Shown here in pieces: positions 21,685 to 34,772 of a stretch of DNA of 64,000 nt. Both the position numbers and the translations under genes were made by a program. Under the pieces are notes generated by a model. It saw nothing but the letters and a program-made list of their open reading frames with translations. It was not told the origin of the DNA and did no database searches. The stretch's first letter is position 1. Every line of letters begins with the position of its first letter. This DNA is from Diogma glabrata (Eukaryota > Arthropoda > Insecta > Diptera > Cylindrotomidae). The stretch is taken from NCBI GenBank assembly GCA_963693315.1, contig OY856187.1, forward strand, positions 75,151,394 to 75,215,393, written 5' to 3'.

Positions 21685-23745
21685 AACATCCATCTCATTT
21701 TCGACGTTGATAAATGCAATTTTGCTAAAACTGACGTTGACATTCTCCAAACCTACTTCTGTACGGGTCGATTCTATTACGCGCTACGAACCTCCCGAAA
21801 AGGTTGTGCAACTCCACCGTTTTCTCGGAATAATAAAATTCTACTGCCGATTTATTACTCACGCTGATGGCAATCAAGCCATCCTCGACGATTTTCTTAA
21901 AGGGTCTAAAAAGAATGACGAACGCGTCATTCAAAGGTCCGAAGACGCCATTCAAATCTTTGATCTTTGCCAGCAGCAACTTAGTAAGGCAACAATCTTT
22001 TTAATCTCTGATATTCTGCCCAACTTGGCAAGGTGCTTCAACAACAAATTAATGATTGTTGGACACCTCTTAGTTTCTTCTCTGTCTGACTTTTAATGAA
22101 ACGGAACAGCAATACATCGCTTACGATCGCGAACTCCTTGCAGCTCACTTTGACCGATCGTAAGCCTCTCATCTATGCTTTGTCGCAAATCCCTGCCAAA
22201 GCAAGTCCTCGCCAATTCCATTATTTAGATTTTATCAGTCAATCTACGACTGATATTCAATATCTGGACATTGATAATGTAGTTTCCGACACACTTTCTC
22301 GTGTTGAGTAAATATCACTTTCAGATAAAATTCTCTACGATGAAAGTGCTGACGCTCAGTTCAATGATCTCAAGAAATTAGTAGACACTAGTCCTACACA
22401 AAAACTTTTATGGGATACTTCGACGGGCAAGGTTCGCCCATTTATTTGAAAGCAATTTCTCCAAGCTGTCTTTGTCAATTTACACAACTTATCTCACACA
22501 GGAGTCAACAGTTCTATCAAACTCCTTACTGATAAAGTCATTAGGCCATCCATTAAGAAGGATGTACGACAAATGGCACAAAACTACATGGCTTGCCAAA
22601 ATGCAAAAGTCTCTCGCCATATTCAACCTCCTTTAGGTAATTTTCCTCAAAATTCTCAACGATTTTCTAAGACACATATGGACATTATTGGTCCACTTCT
22701 AACCTCTAAGGACAAACGCAATTATGTCATAATTATTAACCGCTATACTAGATGGCCTAAAGCCATTTCTATCTCACATATCACAACATTAGCTCTCTAC
22801 TCCAATTGGATTGCTCGTATCAGAGTACCTTCAGTAATCGTCACTGATCAGGACTCCTAAATCGAATCCAATTCCTTCAACGAATTGTCAAAGCTTATCG
22901 GTTTTCGAACGTAAACGCACTACAATTTACAATTCTAAATCTAACGTCTCATCGAAATTTGACACTGAACTCTAAAATCCACGACAATAAACTATAACAA
23001 AACGGACCGGACACGAATATTGCCGTCAATATTGCTTGGTTTACGAACCACTTTCCCTGAAGACTTCCAATCTTAATCGGCTGAGCTGGTCTACTGTACT
23101 AACATGCGTCTCCTCGGAAAATTTTTAAGCCAAAATTCTAATTCCATTCCTCAATCTGATTTTGTTTCACAACTGAAACAACATTTCACTCTCTTTCGTA
23201 CCTTTATTGCGTCAAGACATACTTCTCCTAAAGTGTTCGTCTCCAAAAACATTGATCTTGTTCGCATGTCTTGTTTCGTATGGAACTACGTAACTACGCA
23301 AATCACTACCATCACTACCATACGAAGGTCCATTTCAAGTCATCAGTCGCGGTGATAAAAAATAAAGGTCAACACATTCGAGTTTCTATCGACAGATTAA
23401 AACCTTGCTTTAGGGAACAATCTGAAGATGACTATACTCAAAGCTCACCTACTTCGGGTACTAATCTTAGTTGCGCAAACGGAACTTCGTCTTCTACAGA
23501 GATTGCCATTTCTACTCCTTCGGACACATTTCAGTCTTCTCTTTCTATCTCCGTAGAAATGAGACAACATGATGCTTAGGCAACTGTATCGCCTAAAGAG
23601 GTTAGATTTGATCTCATTCCTCAGCAACCACTAGTCTATCCTACATCCACAATTAAGTGAGCAGGTAAAACCCCTGCTACCCCTACTCGCTTCCTTCGTG
23701 ATGTAGAACAGCAATTTTATTTATCTTTCAATCTTCGATGAAACT
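21685..23745 (+). pseudogene. Ty3/gypsy pol remnant, copy 3
   Basis: Same relic as in copy 2, except that the RNase H tail reads through without the 4-bp insertion (STTDIQYLDIDNVVSDTLSRVE region at about 22240-22311, ending in a stop). This is probably closer to the ancestral state, since it keeps the DNVVSDTLSR motif in frame with DRKPLIYAL. All other stops and frameshifts are shared with copy 2. Confidence 0.88.
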
Positions 23746-23891
23746 AGGGAGGGGGTGTTTGTAACGATAAACTTCAGTACAATAATAACAATAACCGCAC
23801 AATTGATTCTAATATAATAAGAAGAGTTTCTTCACGCACGGCATGCCGTTATATGCCATAACGTGCCTTCGCGCACGGCATGCCGTTATAT

Positions 23892-24362
23892 ATGCGCTCC
23901 TGCCATCGACATATGAGTTAGTGTGAGATATCACATACCACTGGCAATGGCAGGAGATGTCATTAGCCAAGATGATATCTTAGGGTGCTGGCGGACGAAC
24001 TTTAATTAGTCAACGGCAGCACTTCCAGTCTTAGCTGGGCAGCGTTCCCTAGCGGTACCGCTCATTAGCTCTTCCGTGGAATCGAACCAACACGTAGTTA
24101 TGTGTGGGCTTTGTGCCTCGATTAAGGTGGTGGGCGGTGCGTCTGGGGTGCGCTGCATCAGCTGGATTATTGGCATTTAGTTTTGTTTTGTTTTCTGCAA
24201 ATTTCTCACAATTTGTTTTTCACTTATTATTTTGTTATTATTTCTTCATCTTATCATGAAATATTGGCATATGTCATATTTTGTAGTATGATAGGATTTT
24301 TTACTTAGTTATGCATTTTAAAATAAAACACAAAAAAATAAAATAAACATTTTGATATATAT
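23892..24362 (+). promoter_or_regulatory. LINE 5' UTR with probable internal promoter
   Basis: About 470 bp, clearly more GC-rich at its 5' part than the surroundings ('ggtggtgggcggtgcgtctg'), containing an inverted pair 'gctcctgccat' / 'atggcaggagat' about 55 bp apart. LINEs of this type carry their promoter here; that this one does is inference. An identical copy is at 34810-35280. Confidence 0.5.
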
Positions 24363-27300
24363 ATGGCAGTACAACCGAAAAAAAATAAGTCTGCAAGTGG
24401 TAAAGCAAATTTGCGCAATCCACCCGCCCATAAAGCGGCATGTCCACGGAATGTGCAGGGACAAAACATATATGAATCAATAAAAAATTTTAAAATACAT
24501 GTTCAAAACATCTGCGGATTGAACGCTAACCATGACCACGTGCAACATCATCTTGAGCACGACAAACCGAACATTCTATTCCTTACAGAAACACAAGTTT
24601 CTGAAAATTTTCTCTTTATAGAATCGCATAATTCCAAATATAGGCTCGAATCAGCTTTCAAACTCCATCAGGGCGTATGCGCATTCATTCATGAGAGTGT
24701 TGCGTACACGCGCTTTCCAAATTTTGAACTACACGGTGACGGCTTCAATACAATGGTTTTAAAGATTTGTCTTCCAGAAATGACTTTTTTTACAATAGCT
24801 TTATACCGGTCCCCCAACAAACATAACCCAAACTTTTTTAATATACTGACAAAAATTGTGGACAAGATTAGAGCAAAGTCCCCTAATTGTGAAGTTATCG
24901 TTACCGGTGACTTCAACGTCCACAACAAATCATGGTTGGAATTCTCCAAATCGACCGACGATGTTGACAATAGTGGAAAACTGGCAGAAATTTTTGCCGC
25001 GTCTCAGGGCCTATTCCAAATTGTTAAAAGCCCGACTTTCACTCCCCGTAATGGCGGTGATAATAGTTTTCTACTAGATCTCTATCTTACCACAATGCCA
25101 GATATTACGAGTGTCGATGTTGCGAAAGGTAGCATTGGAAATTCTGATCATTATTTAATCTCATCAGTTATCAAAACTGATTTACTTAAAACTACAGCTC
25201 CCAAACCCCGTAAAATATTTCACTACTCAAAAATGGATAAGAGTGGTCTTCAAAATTTTTTCCATGGTTTCCCTTTCGACCGTCATTGTTTTTACACTGA
25301 CAATGTAAATGTTTCTGCTCAAAACTTTACAGAAACCATCCAATTTGCTATCAATAAATTTGTCCCTTTCTCCATAGTAAAACCCAAACAAAAATACTTG
25401 TATTCGAAAGCTGCCAAAACGGCACTTAGAAACAAACGTAGATCATTTAATATTTGGATTCATAACAAAACTCCCACTAATCGATCCCAATATCTAAAGG
25501 CCAACAAAATATCTAATCAGATTATCTCAAACGAAAAGTCCGAAATTGACAGAGCGAAAGCCTCAAAACTTACGTCAATGTCTGTTTCTGACAAGAGTTT
25601 CTACAGTGCCATTAATTCTTTAAATTCTGGTACAAAATTTTCTATTCCCCCTATTATTGATGGTGATTTAATCGTCAATGATCCCGCAAGAAAAGCTAAC
25701 TTGTTCGCTGAACGCTTTGCTCTGAACTCCACTGTTTTGGAAACTCCTAAAGAAATACCCCAAATCCAGTCTTCAGGAGTTAATATGAATGAACTTCACT
25801 TCAAACCCAAAATAGTCGCTAAACTTTTAAAGGGGTTAAACATCAACAAAGCATCAGGAATGGACAATATTCCACCCATTATTTTAAAAACCTTTTCCAA
25901 AGAACTTGCACCAACTTTAACTAAAATATTCTACCAATCCTACAAATCTGGTATATTTCCCTCGTGCTGGAAGTTGGCAAATGTCCAGCCCGTCCCCAAA
26001 AAGGGACCAAAATCCGATATCTCAAATTATAGGCCAATAGCTTTACTATCGGTCCTATCCAAAGTCTATGAGCATTATATTAATACACATATTTCAAAAT
26101 TTCTGGAAGAAAATCATTTAATATCCGACAGCCAATACGGTTTTCGAAACAAAAGATCAACTACCGATCTATTAAACTATGTAGCGCATTGTTGGAACAG
26201 CATACTTGATAAAGGTGGTGAAACATACGTTATCGCTTTAGACATCTCCAAGGCATTCGATCGAGTCTGGCATGCCAACTTAATCAACAAGCTCGTTGCG
26301 TACGGTTTTCATCCCAATGTTGTGAAGCTGATTCAAAATTTTCTATCCGACCGATACATTTCGGTAACCTTAGACGGATATTCTTCTGAGTCTAAACTAA
26401 TTAACGCTGGTGTACCCCAAGGCTCAGTATTGTCCCCAACCCTATTTTTGATTTATATCAACGAATTGTTGAAAATCACCAGCAACCCAATAAATAGTTT
26501 TGCAGATGATAGTACTCTGCACAAGTCGTTCGAGCCCCTTCCTTCAAAAGGTAAAATGCACGAACGAATTAATCCTGCCCGGAGAGACGCTGCCATAAAC
26601 GTGAACAAAGACCTGAATAAAGTCGCCGACTGGGGTGACCAAAACCTTGTCAATTTCAACTCCACCAAAACACAGCTGTTGATTGTTTCCAGATTAAAGA
26701 CCGAGTTGCCCAAAGATATTTTATTTAGTATGTGTGATGAACCAATAGGTGAATGTAAAAACATTCGTTTATTGGGTGTCACAGTTTCAAATGACCTACT
26801 CTGGAACGATCATGTAATGGCGATGGCAAAAAGCGCGTCTAAAAAACTCGGTCTCCTAAATAGATGCAAAAAATTTTTCACTCCATACCAATTGCTCCAT
26901 GTTTATAAGTCCTATATTCGTTCCTGTATGGAGTACTGCTGTCAAGTTTGGGGTGCTGCCTCTGTTTCCATCTTGGCCCTCTTGGACTCTGTTCAAAAGC
27001 GAGCTATACGAATTGTAGGTGATCGAACTTTGACATCAAAACTTGATTCCCTACAACATCGTCGCACTGTTGCTGACCTCGTTGTTTTTTACAAATATCG
27101 TCATCAGCAGTGCTCAGATGAAATCAGCGGCATCATGCCTCAAACTTATTCTTACCCCCGTTCCACTCGGCAACCGGCTGCCGCAACCAATGAAACGGTA
27201 AAGATCCCGCGCTGTCATACTGGCAGATCGCAGAGAGACTTCTTTGTCCGAACTGCGTACAAATGGAATAGTTTGCCGGAACACTTAGTCTCAGGTGGCT

Positions 27301-27386
27301 TCAACCCACAGATGTTTAAAAAAAGCGTTAATCTACACCTCAGAACGCCAGTTGTTGTGGGACCCAGGTCTAGACCTAGGTCTTAA
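24363..27386 (+). CDS. LINE endonuclease-reverse transcriptase polyprotein, 1,007 aa
   Basis: Copies the element's RNA into a nicked chromosomal target (target-primed reverse transcription). The ATG is preceded by 'gatatatat' and the frame is intact to TAA. N-terminal basic stretch (1-40). An APE-type endonuclease spans about 45-270, with QNICGLN at 48-54, Glu76 in LTETQ, Asp183/Asn185 in TGDFNVH and the SDH motif at 261-263. The RT spans about 485-790: NKASGMDNIP (495-504), NYRPIALLS (555-563), QYGFR (591-595), Asp627 in ALDISKAFDRVW, GVPQGSVLSP (683-692) and the FADD active site at 713-716. The C-terminal QRDFF...WNSLP...FNPQMFKK region (957-987) is typical of CR1/Jockey-group LINEs; the clade is not settled. 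All catalytic residues I can check are present, so it may have been active recently. Confidence 0.93.
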   Translation: MAVQPKKNKSASGKANLRNPPAHKAACPRNVQGQNIYESIKNFKIHVQNICGLNANHDHVQHHLEHDKPNILFLTETQVSENFLFIESHNSKYRLESAFKLHQGVCAFIHESVAYTRFPNFELHGDGFNTMVLKICLPEMTFFTIALYRSPNKHNPNFFNILTKIVDKIRAKSPNCEVIVTGDFNVHNKSWLEFSKSTDDVDNSGKLAEIFAASQGLFQIVKSPTFTPRNGGDNSFLLDLYLTTMPDITSVDVAKGSIGNSDHYLISSVIKTDLLKTTAPKPRKIFHYSKMDKSGLQNFFHGFPFDRHCFYTDNVNVSAQNFTETIQFAINKFVPFSIVKPKQKYLYSKAAKTALRNKRRSFNIWIHNKTPTNRSQYLKANKISNQIISNEKSEIDRAKASKLTSMSVSDKSFYSAINSLNSGTKFSIPPIIDGDLIVNDPARKANLFAERFALNSTVLETPKEIPQIQSSGVNMNELHFKPKIVAKLLKGLNINKASGMDNIPPIILKTFSKELAPTLTKIFYQSYKSGIFPSCWKLANVQPVPKKGPKSDISNYRPIALLSVLSKVYEHYINTHISKFLEENHLISDSQYGFRNKRSTTDLLNYVAHCWNSILDKGGETYVIALDISKAFDRVWHANLINKLVAYGFHPNVVKLIQNFLSDRYISVTLDGYSSESKLINAGVPQGSVLSPTLFLIYINELLKITSNPINSFADDSTLHKSFEPLPSKGKMHERINPARRDAAINVNKDLNKVADWGDQNLVNFNSTKTQLLIVSRLKTELPKDILFSMCDEPIGECKNIRLLGVTVSNDLLWNDHVMAMAKSASKKLGLLNRCKKFFTPYQLLHVYKSYIRSCMEYCCQVWGAASVSILALLDSVQKRAIRIVGDRTLTSKLDSLQHRRTVADLVVFYKYRHQQCSDEISGIMPQTYSYPRSTRQPAAATNETVKIPRCHTGRSQRDFFVRTAYKWNSLPEHLVSGGFNPQMFKKSVNLHLRTPVVVGPRSRPRS

Positions 27387-28543
27387 AAGGTATTTATGTG
27401 TTGTTGTGACACATATTCTAAACCCTATTCCACAACACATTTTATTAAAAAAAAAAAAAAAAAAATATATGGTTTATTCTCATTATTTTGAGTTAGAATA
27501 ACATTCTTGGCTGAGAAGTTGTAATTTCATGTCAGATGTAATTTTAGTTTTCATTGCTGTCAAAACTCTCCCCATCGACTACAATGGGAGACTGACGTAA
27601 TAAACGACCGTGAAAAAATCAGCTGCCATGGTAATTATGTCGCTGTTGCGAATGACCGTGGTGAATATTCATAGCTGATTAGTCTGGCAACGCTCCTACA
27701 TGGAGCATGAACGCCTTAAAAAAATTAAACTCTTATTAATTTAGATACATCCAAATTAATAAGAACACCGTTGGTAATGATGTGATATTTAGATCGCTAG
27801 TCGGTGAATATGGGAATGAACATAGGAACTACACAACCAGCAAACTCGCCCGTTGGTCATATTAGGTACATATAATTTATTTCGCTGAAAACAAGCAAAT
27901 ATTTGTGTAAGAGTAAGCACACTTGTTCATTCCTTAGAAGATACAGATGCTTTCAAGTAGGTAAGCAAATTAAATAACACAATTGATTGCAACGTAGATA
28001 TGTTATCATTTCAATAATTGTAGAAAATGATAAAAAACTAGAAATGTGAATGTCCATATCTGTTTTATCTACTTGGTGTGGTTATAACTGTGCACTTATT
28101 ATTCTTAACCTGGATTACAAGATTCAGTATATTTAACTATGAATTAAAACTTATCAAATGCAATCAAATAAATTGCCAACCGTCAATAGCAAATAATTAT
28201 TATAGGTGATACTTTTGGGAAATTGAACCGACAACGTTTCCATTTTTCATTTGGATTATATACAACACCTGAATTAAACGTTGTTTAAAACGAAGTCTTT
28301 AAAGTTACGGTACGAAAAATTTGAATCTTAAAAAATCAAAACTCAAAAATAAAATTACACAGTTAGAAACCCTCTTCGATGAGGAGCCAATACATAAACT
28401 AAAATATAAAAAATAAACTAAACTAAAAATAAACTAAAATATAAACTTTTTCTTAACAACAACAGAAGCCAACATTTAAAAAACTAATTATAATTTTGAG
28501 TAAACTTTGTCTGTAATATGTACTCGTAATAACCTAATAACCT

Positions 28544-31500
28544 AGTTATTGAAATTAGCAAAATAGCAACAAACGACTATTGTTTTTATTGACATCTATA
28601 CCTAAAGTAAATTAAAAAATAATTGGCGAATAAATACGCTGATTCAATATTCAACCTCTTCAATTTTTAACCTCACTCTTCAGCAAACTTGGACAACTCC
28701 ATCAATTATCATCGCTGGACAACTCTATTCGGCATTCATCTTCCACTCAACACAGCAGCTACCGAAATTGGTGACCCCGCCCGACGTGATCAAATCCAGT
28801 TAATGTTTTATTTTACCAGAATAATTTTATTAGCTGTTAAACACAAATTTTTTGTCTCTATATTCGTTATTGTTATTATTACTTTTTTGGTTGCAATCTG
28901 CGCTTTTGCGATTGCAAACCAATACGCAATGGAAGTGTAAATCGCCGCAACATCCATCTCATTTTCGACGTTGATAAATGCAATTTTGCTAAAACTGACG
29001 TTGACATTCTCCAAACCTACTTCTGTACGGGTCGATTCTATTACGCGCTACGAACCTCCCGAAAAGGTTGTGCAACTCCACCGTTTTCTCGGAATAATAA
29101 AATTCTACTGCCGATTTATTACTCACGCTGATGGCAATCAAGCCATCCTCGACGATTTTCTTAAAGGGTCTAAAAAGAATGACGAACGCGTCATTCAAAG
29201 GTCCGAAGACGCCATTCAAATCTTTGATCTTTGCCAGCAGCAACTTAGTAAGGCAACAATCTTTTTAATCTCTGATATTCTGCCCAACTTGGCAAGGTGC
29301 TTCAACAACAAATTAATGATTGTTGGACACCTCTTAGTTTCTTCTCTGTCTGACTTTTAATGAAACGGAACAGCAATACATCGCTTACGATCGCGAACTC
29401 CTTGCAGCTCACTTTGACCGATCGTAAGCCTCTCATCTATGCTTTGTCGCAAATCCCTGCCAAAGCAAGTCCTCGTCAATTCCATTATTTAGATTTTATC
29501 AGTCAATCTACGACTGATATTCACCAAATATCTGGACATTGATAATGTAGTTTCCGACACACTTTCTCGTGTTGAGTAAATATCACTTTCAGATAAAATT
29601 CTCTACGATGAAAGTGCTGACGCTCAGTTCAATGATCTCAAGAAATTAGTAGACACTAGTCCTACACAAAAACTTTTATGGGATACTTCGACGGGCAAGG
29701 TTCGCCCATTTATTTGAAAGCAATTTCTCCAAGCTGTCTTTGTCAATTTACACAACTTATCTCACACAGGAGTCAACAGTTCTATCAAACTCCTTACTGA
29801 TAAAGTCATTAGGCCATCCATTAAGAAGGATGTACGACAAATGGCACAAAACTACATGGCTTGCCAAAATGCAAAAGTCTCTCGCCATATTCAACCTCCT
29901 TTAGGTAATTTTCCTCAAAATTCTCAACGATTTTCTAAGACACATATGGACATTATTGGTCCACTTCTAACCTCTAAGGACAAACGCAATTATGTCATAA
30001 TTATTAACCGCTATACTAGATGGCCTAAAGCCATTTCTATCTCACATATCACAACATTAGCTCTCTACTCCAATTGGATTGCTCGTATCAGAGTACCTTC
30101 AGTAATCGTCACTGATCAGGACTCCTAAATCGAATCCAATTCCTTCAACGAATTGTCAAAGCTTATCGGTTTTCGAACGTAAACGCACTACAATTTACAA
30201 TTCTAAATCTAACGTCTCATCGAAATTTGACACTGAACTCTAAAATCCACGACAATAAACTATAACAAAACGGACCGGACACGAATATTGCCGTCAATAT
30301 TGCTTGGTTTACGAACCACTTTCCCTGAAGACTTCCAATCTTAATCGGCTGAGCTGGTCTACTGTACTAACATGCGTCTCCTCGGAAAATTTTTAAGCCA
30401 AAATTCTAATTCCATTCCTCAATCTGATTTTGTTTCACAACTGAAACAACATTTCACTCTCTTTCGTACCTTTATTGCGTCAAGACATACTTCTCCTAAA
30501 GTGTTCGTCTCCAAAAACATTGATCTTGTTCGCATGTCTTGTTCCGTACGGAACTACGTAACTACGCAAATCACTACCATCACTACCATACGAAGGTCCA
30601 TTTCAAGTCATCAGTCGCGGTGATAAAAAATAAAGGTCAACACATTCGAGTTTCTATCGACAGATTAAAACCTTGCTTTAGGGAACAATCTGAAGATGAC
30701 TATATTCAAAGCTCACCTACTTCGGGTACTAATCTTAGTTGCGCAAACGGAACTTCGTCTTCTACAGAGATTGCCATTTCTACTCCTTCGGACACATTTC
30801 AGTCTTCTCTTTCTATCTCCGTAGAAATGAGACAACATGATGCTTAGGCAACTGTATCGCCTAAAGAGGTTAGATTTGATCTCATTCCTCAGCAACCACT
30901 AGTCTATCCTACATCCACAATTAAGTGAGCAGGTAAAACCCCTGCTACCCCTACTCGCTTCCTTCGTGATGTAGAACAGCAATTTTATTTATCTTTCAAT
31001 CTTCGATGAAACTAGGGAGGGGGTGTTTGTAACGATAAACTTCAGTACAATAATAACAATAACCGCACAATTGATTCTAATATAATAAGAAGAGTTTCTT
31101 CACGCACGGCATGCCGTTATATATATTTTATTCTCATTATTTTGAGTTAGAATAACATTCTTGGCTGAGAAGTTGTAATTTCATGTCAGATGTAATTTTA
31201 GTTTTCATTGCTGTCAAAACTCTCCCCATCGACTACAATGGGAGACTGACGTAATAAACGACCGTGAAAAAATCAGCTGCCATGGTAATTATGTCGCTGT
31301 TGCGAATGACCGTGGTGAATATTCATAGCTGATTAGTCTGGCAACGCTCCTACATGGAGCATGAACGCCTTAAAAAAATTAAACTCTTATTAATTTAGAT
31401 ACATCCAAATTAATAAGAACACCGTTGGTAATGATGTGATATTTAGATCGCTAGTCGGTGAATATGGGAATGAACATAGGAACTACACAACCAGCAAACT

Positions 31501-32197
31501 CGCCCGTTGGTCATATTAGGTACATATAATTTATTTCGCTGAAAACAAGCAAATATTTGTGTAAGAGTAAGCACACTTGTTCATTCCTTAGAAGATACAG
31601 ATGCTTTCAAGTAGGTAAGCAAATTAAATAACACAATTGATTGCAACGTAGATATGTTATCATTTCAATAATTGTAGAAAATGATAAAAAACTAGAAATG
31701 TGAATGTCCATATCTGTTTTATCTACTTGGTGTGGTTATAACTGTGCACTTATTATTCTTAACCTGGATTACAAGATTCAGTATATTTAACTATGAATTA
31801 AAACTTATCAAATGCAATCAAATAAATTGCCAACCGTCAATAGCAAATAATTATTATAGGTGATACTTTTGGGAAATTGAACCGACAACGTTTCCATTTT
31901 TCATTTGGATTATATACAACACCTGAATTAAACGTTGTTTAAAACGAAGTCTTTAAAGTTACGGTACGAAAAATTTGAATCTTAAAAAATCAAAACTCAA
32001 AAATAAAATTATACAGTTAGAAACCCTCTTCGATGAGGAGCCAATACATAAACTAAAATATAAAAAATAAACTAAACTAAAAATAAACTAAAATATAAAC
32101 TTTTTCTTAACAACAACAGAAGCCAACATTTAAAAAACTAATTATAATTTTGAGTAAACTTTGTCTGTAATATGTACTCGTAATAACCTAATAACCT
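28544..32197 (+). repeat. Array copy 4 (type A)
   Basis: Uninterrupted 3,654-bp unit. Primer binding site at 28769, 3' LTR start at 31024. It shares with copy 6 alone 'cttccactcaac' and 'cctcgtcaattcc' (others have G and C). The 'attacacagttag' variant in the flank is carried at 28355 and 39285, that is in the flank preceding copies 4 and 6. These shared variants pair copies 3+4 with 5+6. Confidence 0.92.
28949..31013 (+). pseudogene. Ty3/gypsy pol remnant, copy 4
   Basis: Same motifs and lesions as copy 2. Private change: 'gactatattcaaag' where others have 'gactatactcaaag' (Thr to Ile in the tail reading DDYTQSS). It carries the 4-bp RNase H insertion. Confidence 0.88.
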
Positions 32198-32602
32198 AGT
32201 TATTGAAATTAGCAAAATAGCAACAAACGACTATTGTTTTTATTGACATCTATACCTAAAGTAAATTAAAAAATAATTGGCGAATAAATACGCTGATTCA
32301 ATATTCAACCTCTTCAATTTTTAACCTCACTCTTCAGCAAACTTGGACAACTCCATCAATTATCATCGCTGGACAACTCTATTCGGCATTCATCTTCCGC
32401 TCAACACAGCAGCTACCGAAATTGGTGACCCCGCCCGACGTGATCAAATCCAGTTAATGTTTTATTTTACCAGAATAATTTTATTAGCTGTTAAACACAA
32501 ATTTTTTGTCTCTATATTCGTTATTGTTATTATTACTTTTTTGGTTGCAATCTGCGCTTTTGCGATTGCAAACCAATACGCAATGGAAGTGTAAATCGCC
32601 GC

Positions 32603-34663
32603 AACATCCATCTCATTTTCGACGTTGATAAATGCAATTTTGCTAAAACTGACGTTGACATTCTCCAAACCTACTTCTGTACGGGTCGATTCTATTACGC
32701 GCTACGAACCTCCCGAAAAGGTTGTGCAACTCCACCGTTTTCTCGGAATAATAAAATTCTACTGCCGATTTATTACTCACGCTGATGGCAATCAAGCCAT
32801 CCTCGACGATTTTCTTAAAGGGTCTAAAAAGAATGACGAACGCGTCATTCAAAGGTCCGAAGACGCCATTCAAATCTTTGATCTTTGCCAGCAGCAACTT
32901 AGTAAGGCAACAATCTTTTTAATCTCTGATATTCTGCCCAACTTGGCAAGGTGCTTCAACAACAAATTAATGATTGTTGGACACCTCTTAGTTTCTTCTC
33001 TGTCTGACTTTTAATGAAACGGAACAGCAATACATCGCTTACGATCGCGAACTCCTTGCAGCTCACTTTGACCGATCGTAAGCCTCTCATCTATGCTTTG
33101 TCGCAAATCCCTGCCAAAGCAAGTCCTCGCCAATTCCATTATTTAGATTTTATCAGTCAATCTACGACTGATATTCAATATCTGGACATTGATAATGTAG
33201 TTTCCGACACACTTTCTCGTGTTGAGTAAATATCACTTTCAGATAAAATTCTCTACGATGAAAGTGCTGACGCTCAGTTCAATGATCTCAAGAAATTAGT
33301 AGACACTAGTCCTACACAAAAACTTTTATGGGATACTTCGACGGGCAAGGTTCGCCCATTTATTTGAAAGCAATTTCTCCAAGCTGTCTTTGTCAATTTA
33401 CACAACTTATCTCACACAGGAGTCAACAGTTCTATCAAACTCCTTACTGATAAAGTCATTAGGCCATCCATTAAGAAGGATGTACGACAAATGGCACAAA
33501 ACTACATGGCTTGCCAAAATGCAAAAGTCTCTCGCCATATTCAACCTCCTTTAGGTAATTTTCCTCAAAATTCTCAACGATTTTCTAAGACACATATGGA
33601 CATTATTGGTCCACTTCTAACCTCTAAGGACAAACGCAATTATGTCATAATTATTAACCGCTATACTAGATGGCCTAAAGCCATTTCTATCTCACATATC
33701 ACAACATTAGCTCTCTACTCCAATTGGATTGCTCGTATCAGAGTACCTTCAGTAATCGTCACTGATCAGGACTCCTAAATCGAATCCAATTCCTTCAACG
33801 AATTGTCAAAGCTTATCGGTTTTCGAACGTAAACGCACTACAATTTACAATTCTAAATCTAACGTCTCATCGAAATTTGACACTGAACTCTAAAATCCAC
33901 GACAATAAACTATAACAAAACGGACCGGACACGAATATTGCCGTCAATATTGCTTGGTTTACGAACCACTTTCCCTGAAGACTTCCAATCTTAATCGGCT
34001 GAGCTGGTCTACTGTACTAACATGCGTCTCCTCGGAAAATTTTTAAGCCAAAATTCTAATTCCATTCCTCAATCTGATTTTGTTTCACAACTGAAACAAC
34101 ATTTCACTCTCTTTCGTACCTTTATTGCGTCAAGACATACTTCTCCTAAAGTGTTCGTCTCCAAAAACATTGATCTTGTTCGCATGTCTTGTTTCGTATG
34201 GAACTACGTAACTACGCAAATCACTACCATCACTACCATACGAAGGTCCATTTCAAGTCATCAGTCGCGGTGATAAAAAATAAAGGTCAACACATTCGAG
34301 TTTCTATCGACAGATTAAAACCTTGCTTTAGGGAACAATCTGAAGATGACTATACTCAAAGCTCACCTACTTCGGGTACTAATCTTAGTTGCGCAAACGG
34401 AACTTCGTCTTCTACAGAGATTGCCATTTCTACTCCTTCGGACACATTTCAGTCTTCTCTTTCTATCTCCGTAGAAATGAGACAACATGATGCTTAGGCA
34501 ACTGTATCGCCTAAAGAGGTTAGATTTGATCTCATTCCTCAGCAACCACTAGTCTATCCTACATCCACAATTAAGTGAGCAGGTAAAACCCCTGCTACCC
34601 CTACTCGCTTCCTTCGTGATGTAGAACAGCAATTTTATTTATCTTTCAATCTTCGATGAAACT
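32603..34663 (+). pseudogene. Ty3/gypsy pol remnant, copy 5
   Basis: As copy 3: RNase H tail in frame to a stop at about 33229, integrase finger and the two Asp motifs at about 33400-33778, tail in the SIDRLKP frame near 34310. No private difference from copy 3 noticed. Confidence 0.88.
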
Positions 34664-34772
34664 AGGGAGGGGGTGTTTGTAACGATAAACTTCAGTACAA
34701 TAATAACAATAACCGCACAATTGATTCTAATATAATAAGAAGAGTTTCTTCACGCACGGCATGCCGTTATAT

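Larger units (their letters stand above)
23855..27465 (+). mobile_element. Full-length-looking LINE inserted in the 3' LTR of copy 3
   Basis: Compared with the empty LTR ('gccgttatatatattttatt'), about 3.6 kb lies between 'gccgttatat' and 'atatatggtttatt', with a likely ATATAT target duplication. Parts: 5' UTR to 24362, one ORF 24363-27386, short 3' UTR with 'gttgtgacacatattc', poly(A) at about 27447-27465. The LTR word 'cgcacggcatgccgttatat' appears at 23835 and again at 23872, a 37-bp duplication at the 5' junction. No ORF1 precedes the polyprotein, so it may be a one-ORF element or may have lost ORF1. Confidence 0.9.
21280..28543 (+). repeat. Array copy 3 (type B, with LINE)
   Basis: Primer binding site at 21505, pol relic 21685-23745, 3' LTR start at 23756, LINE inserted 23855-27465. 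Type B marks: 'attcaatatctgg' (4 bp shorter, restoring the RNase H tail frame) and 'tgtttcgtatgg' where type A has 'tgttccgtacgg'. Copy 5 shares both marks and the LINE. Confidence 0.92.

Noticed and set aside
24689..24970. Antisense frames over the LINE (also 26453-26782 and the copy 5 equivalents)
   Set aside because: Shadows of the 1,007-codon ORF; no independent features.
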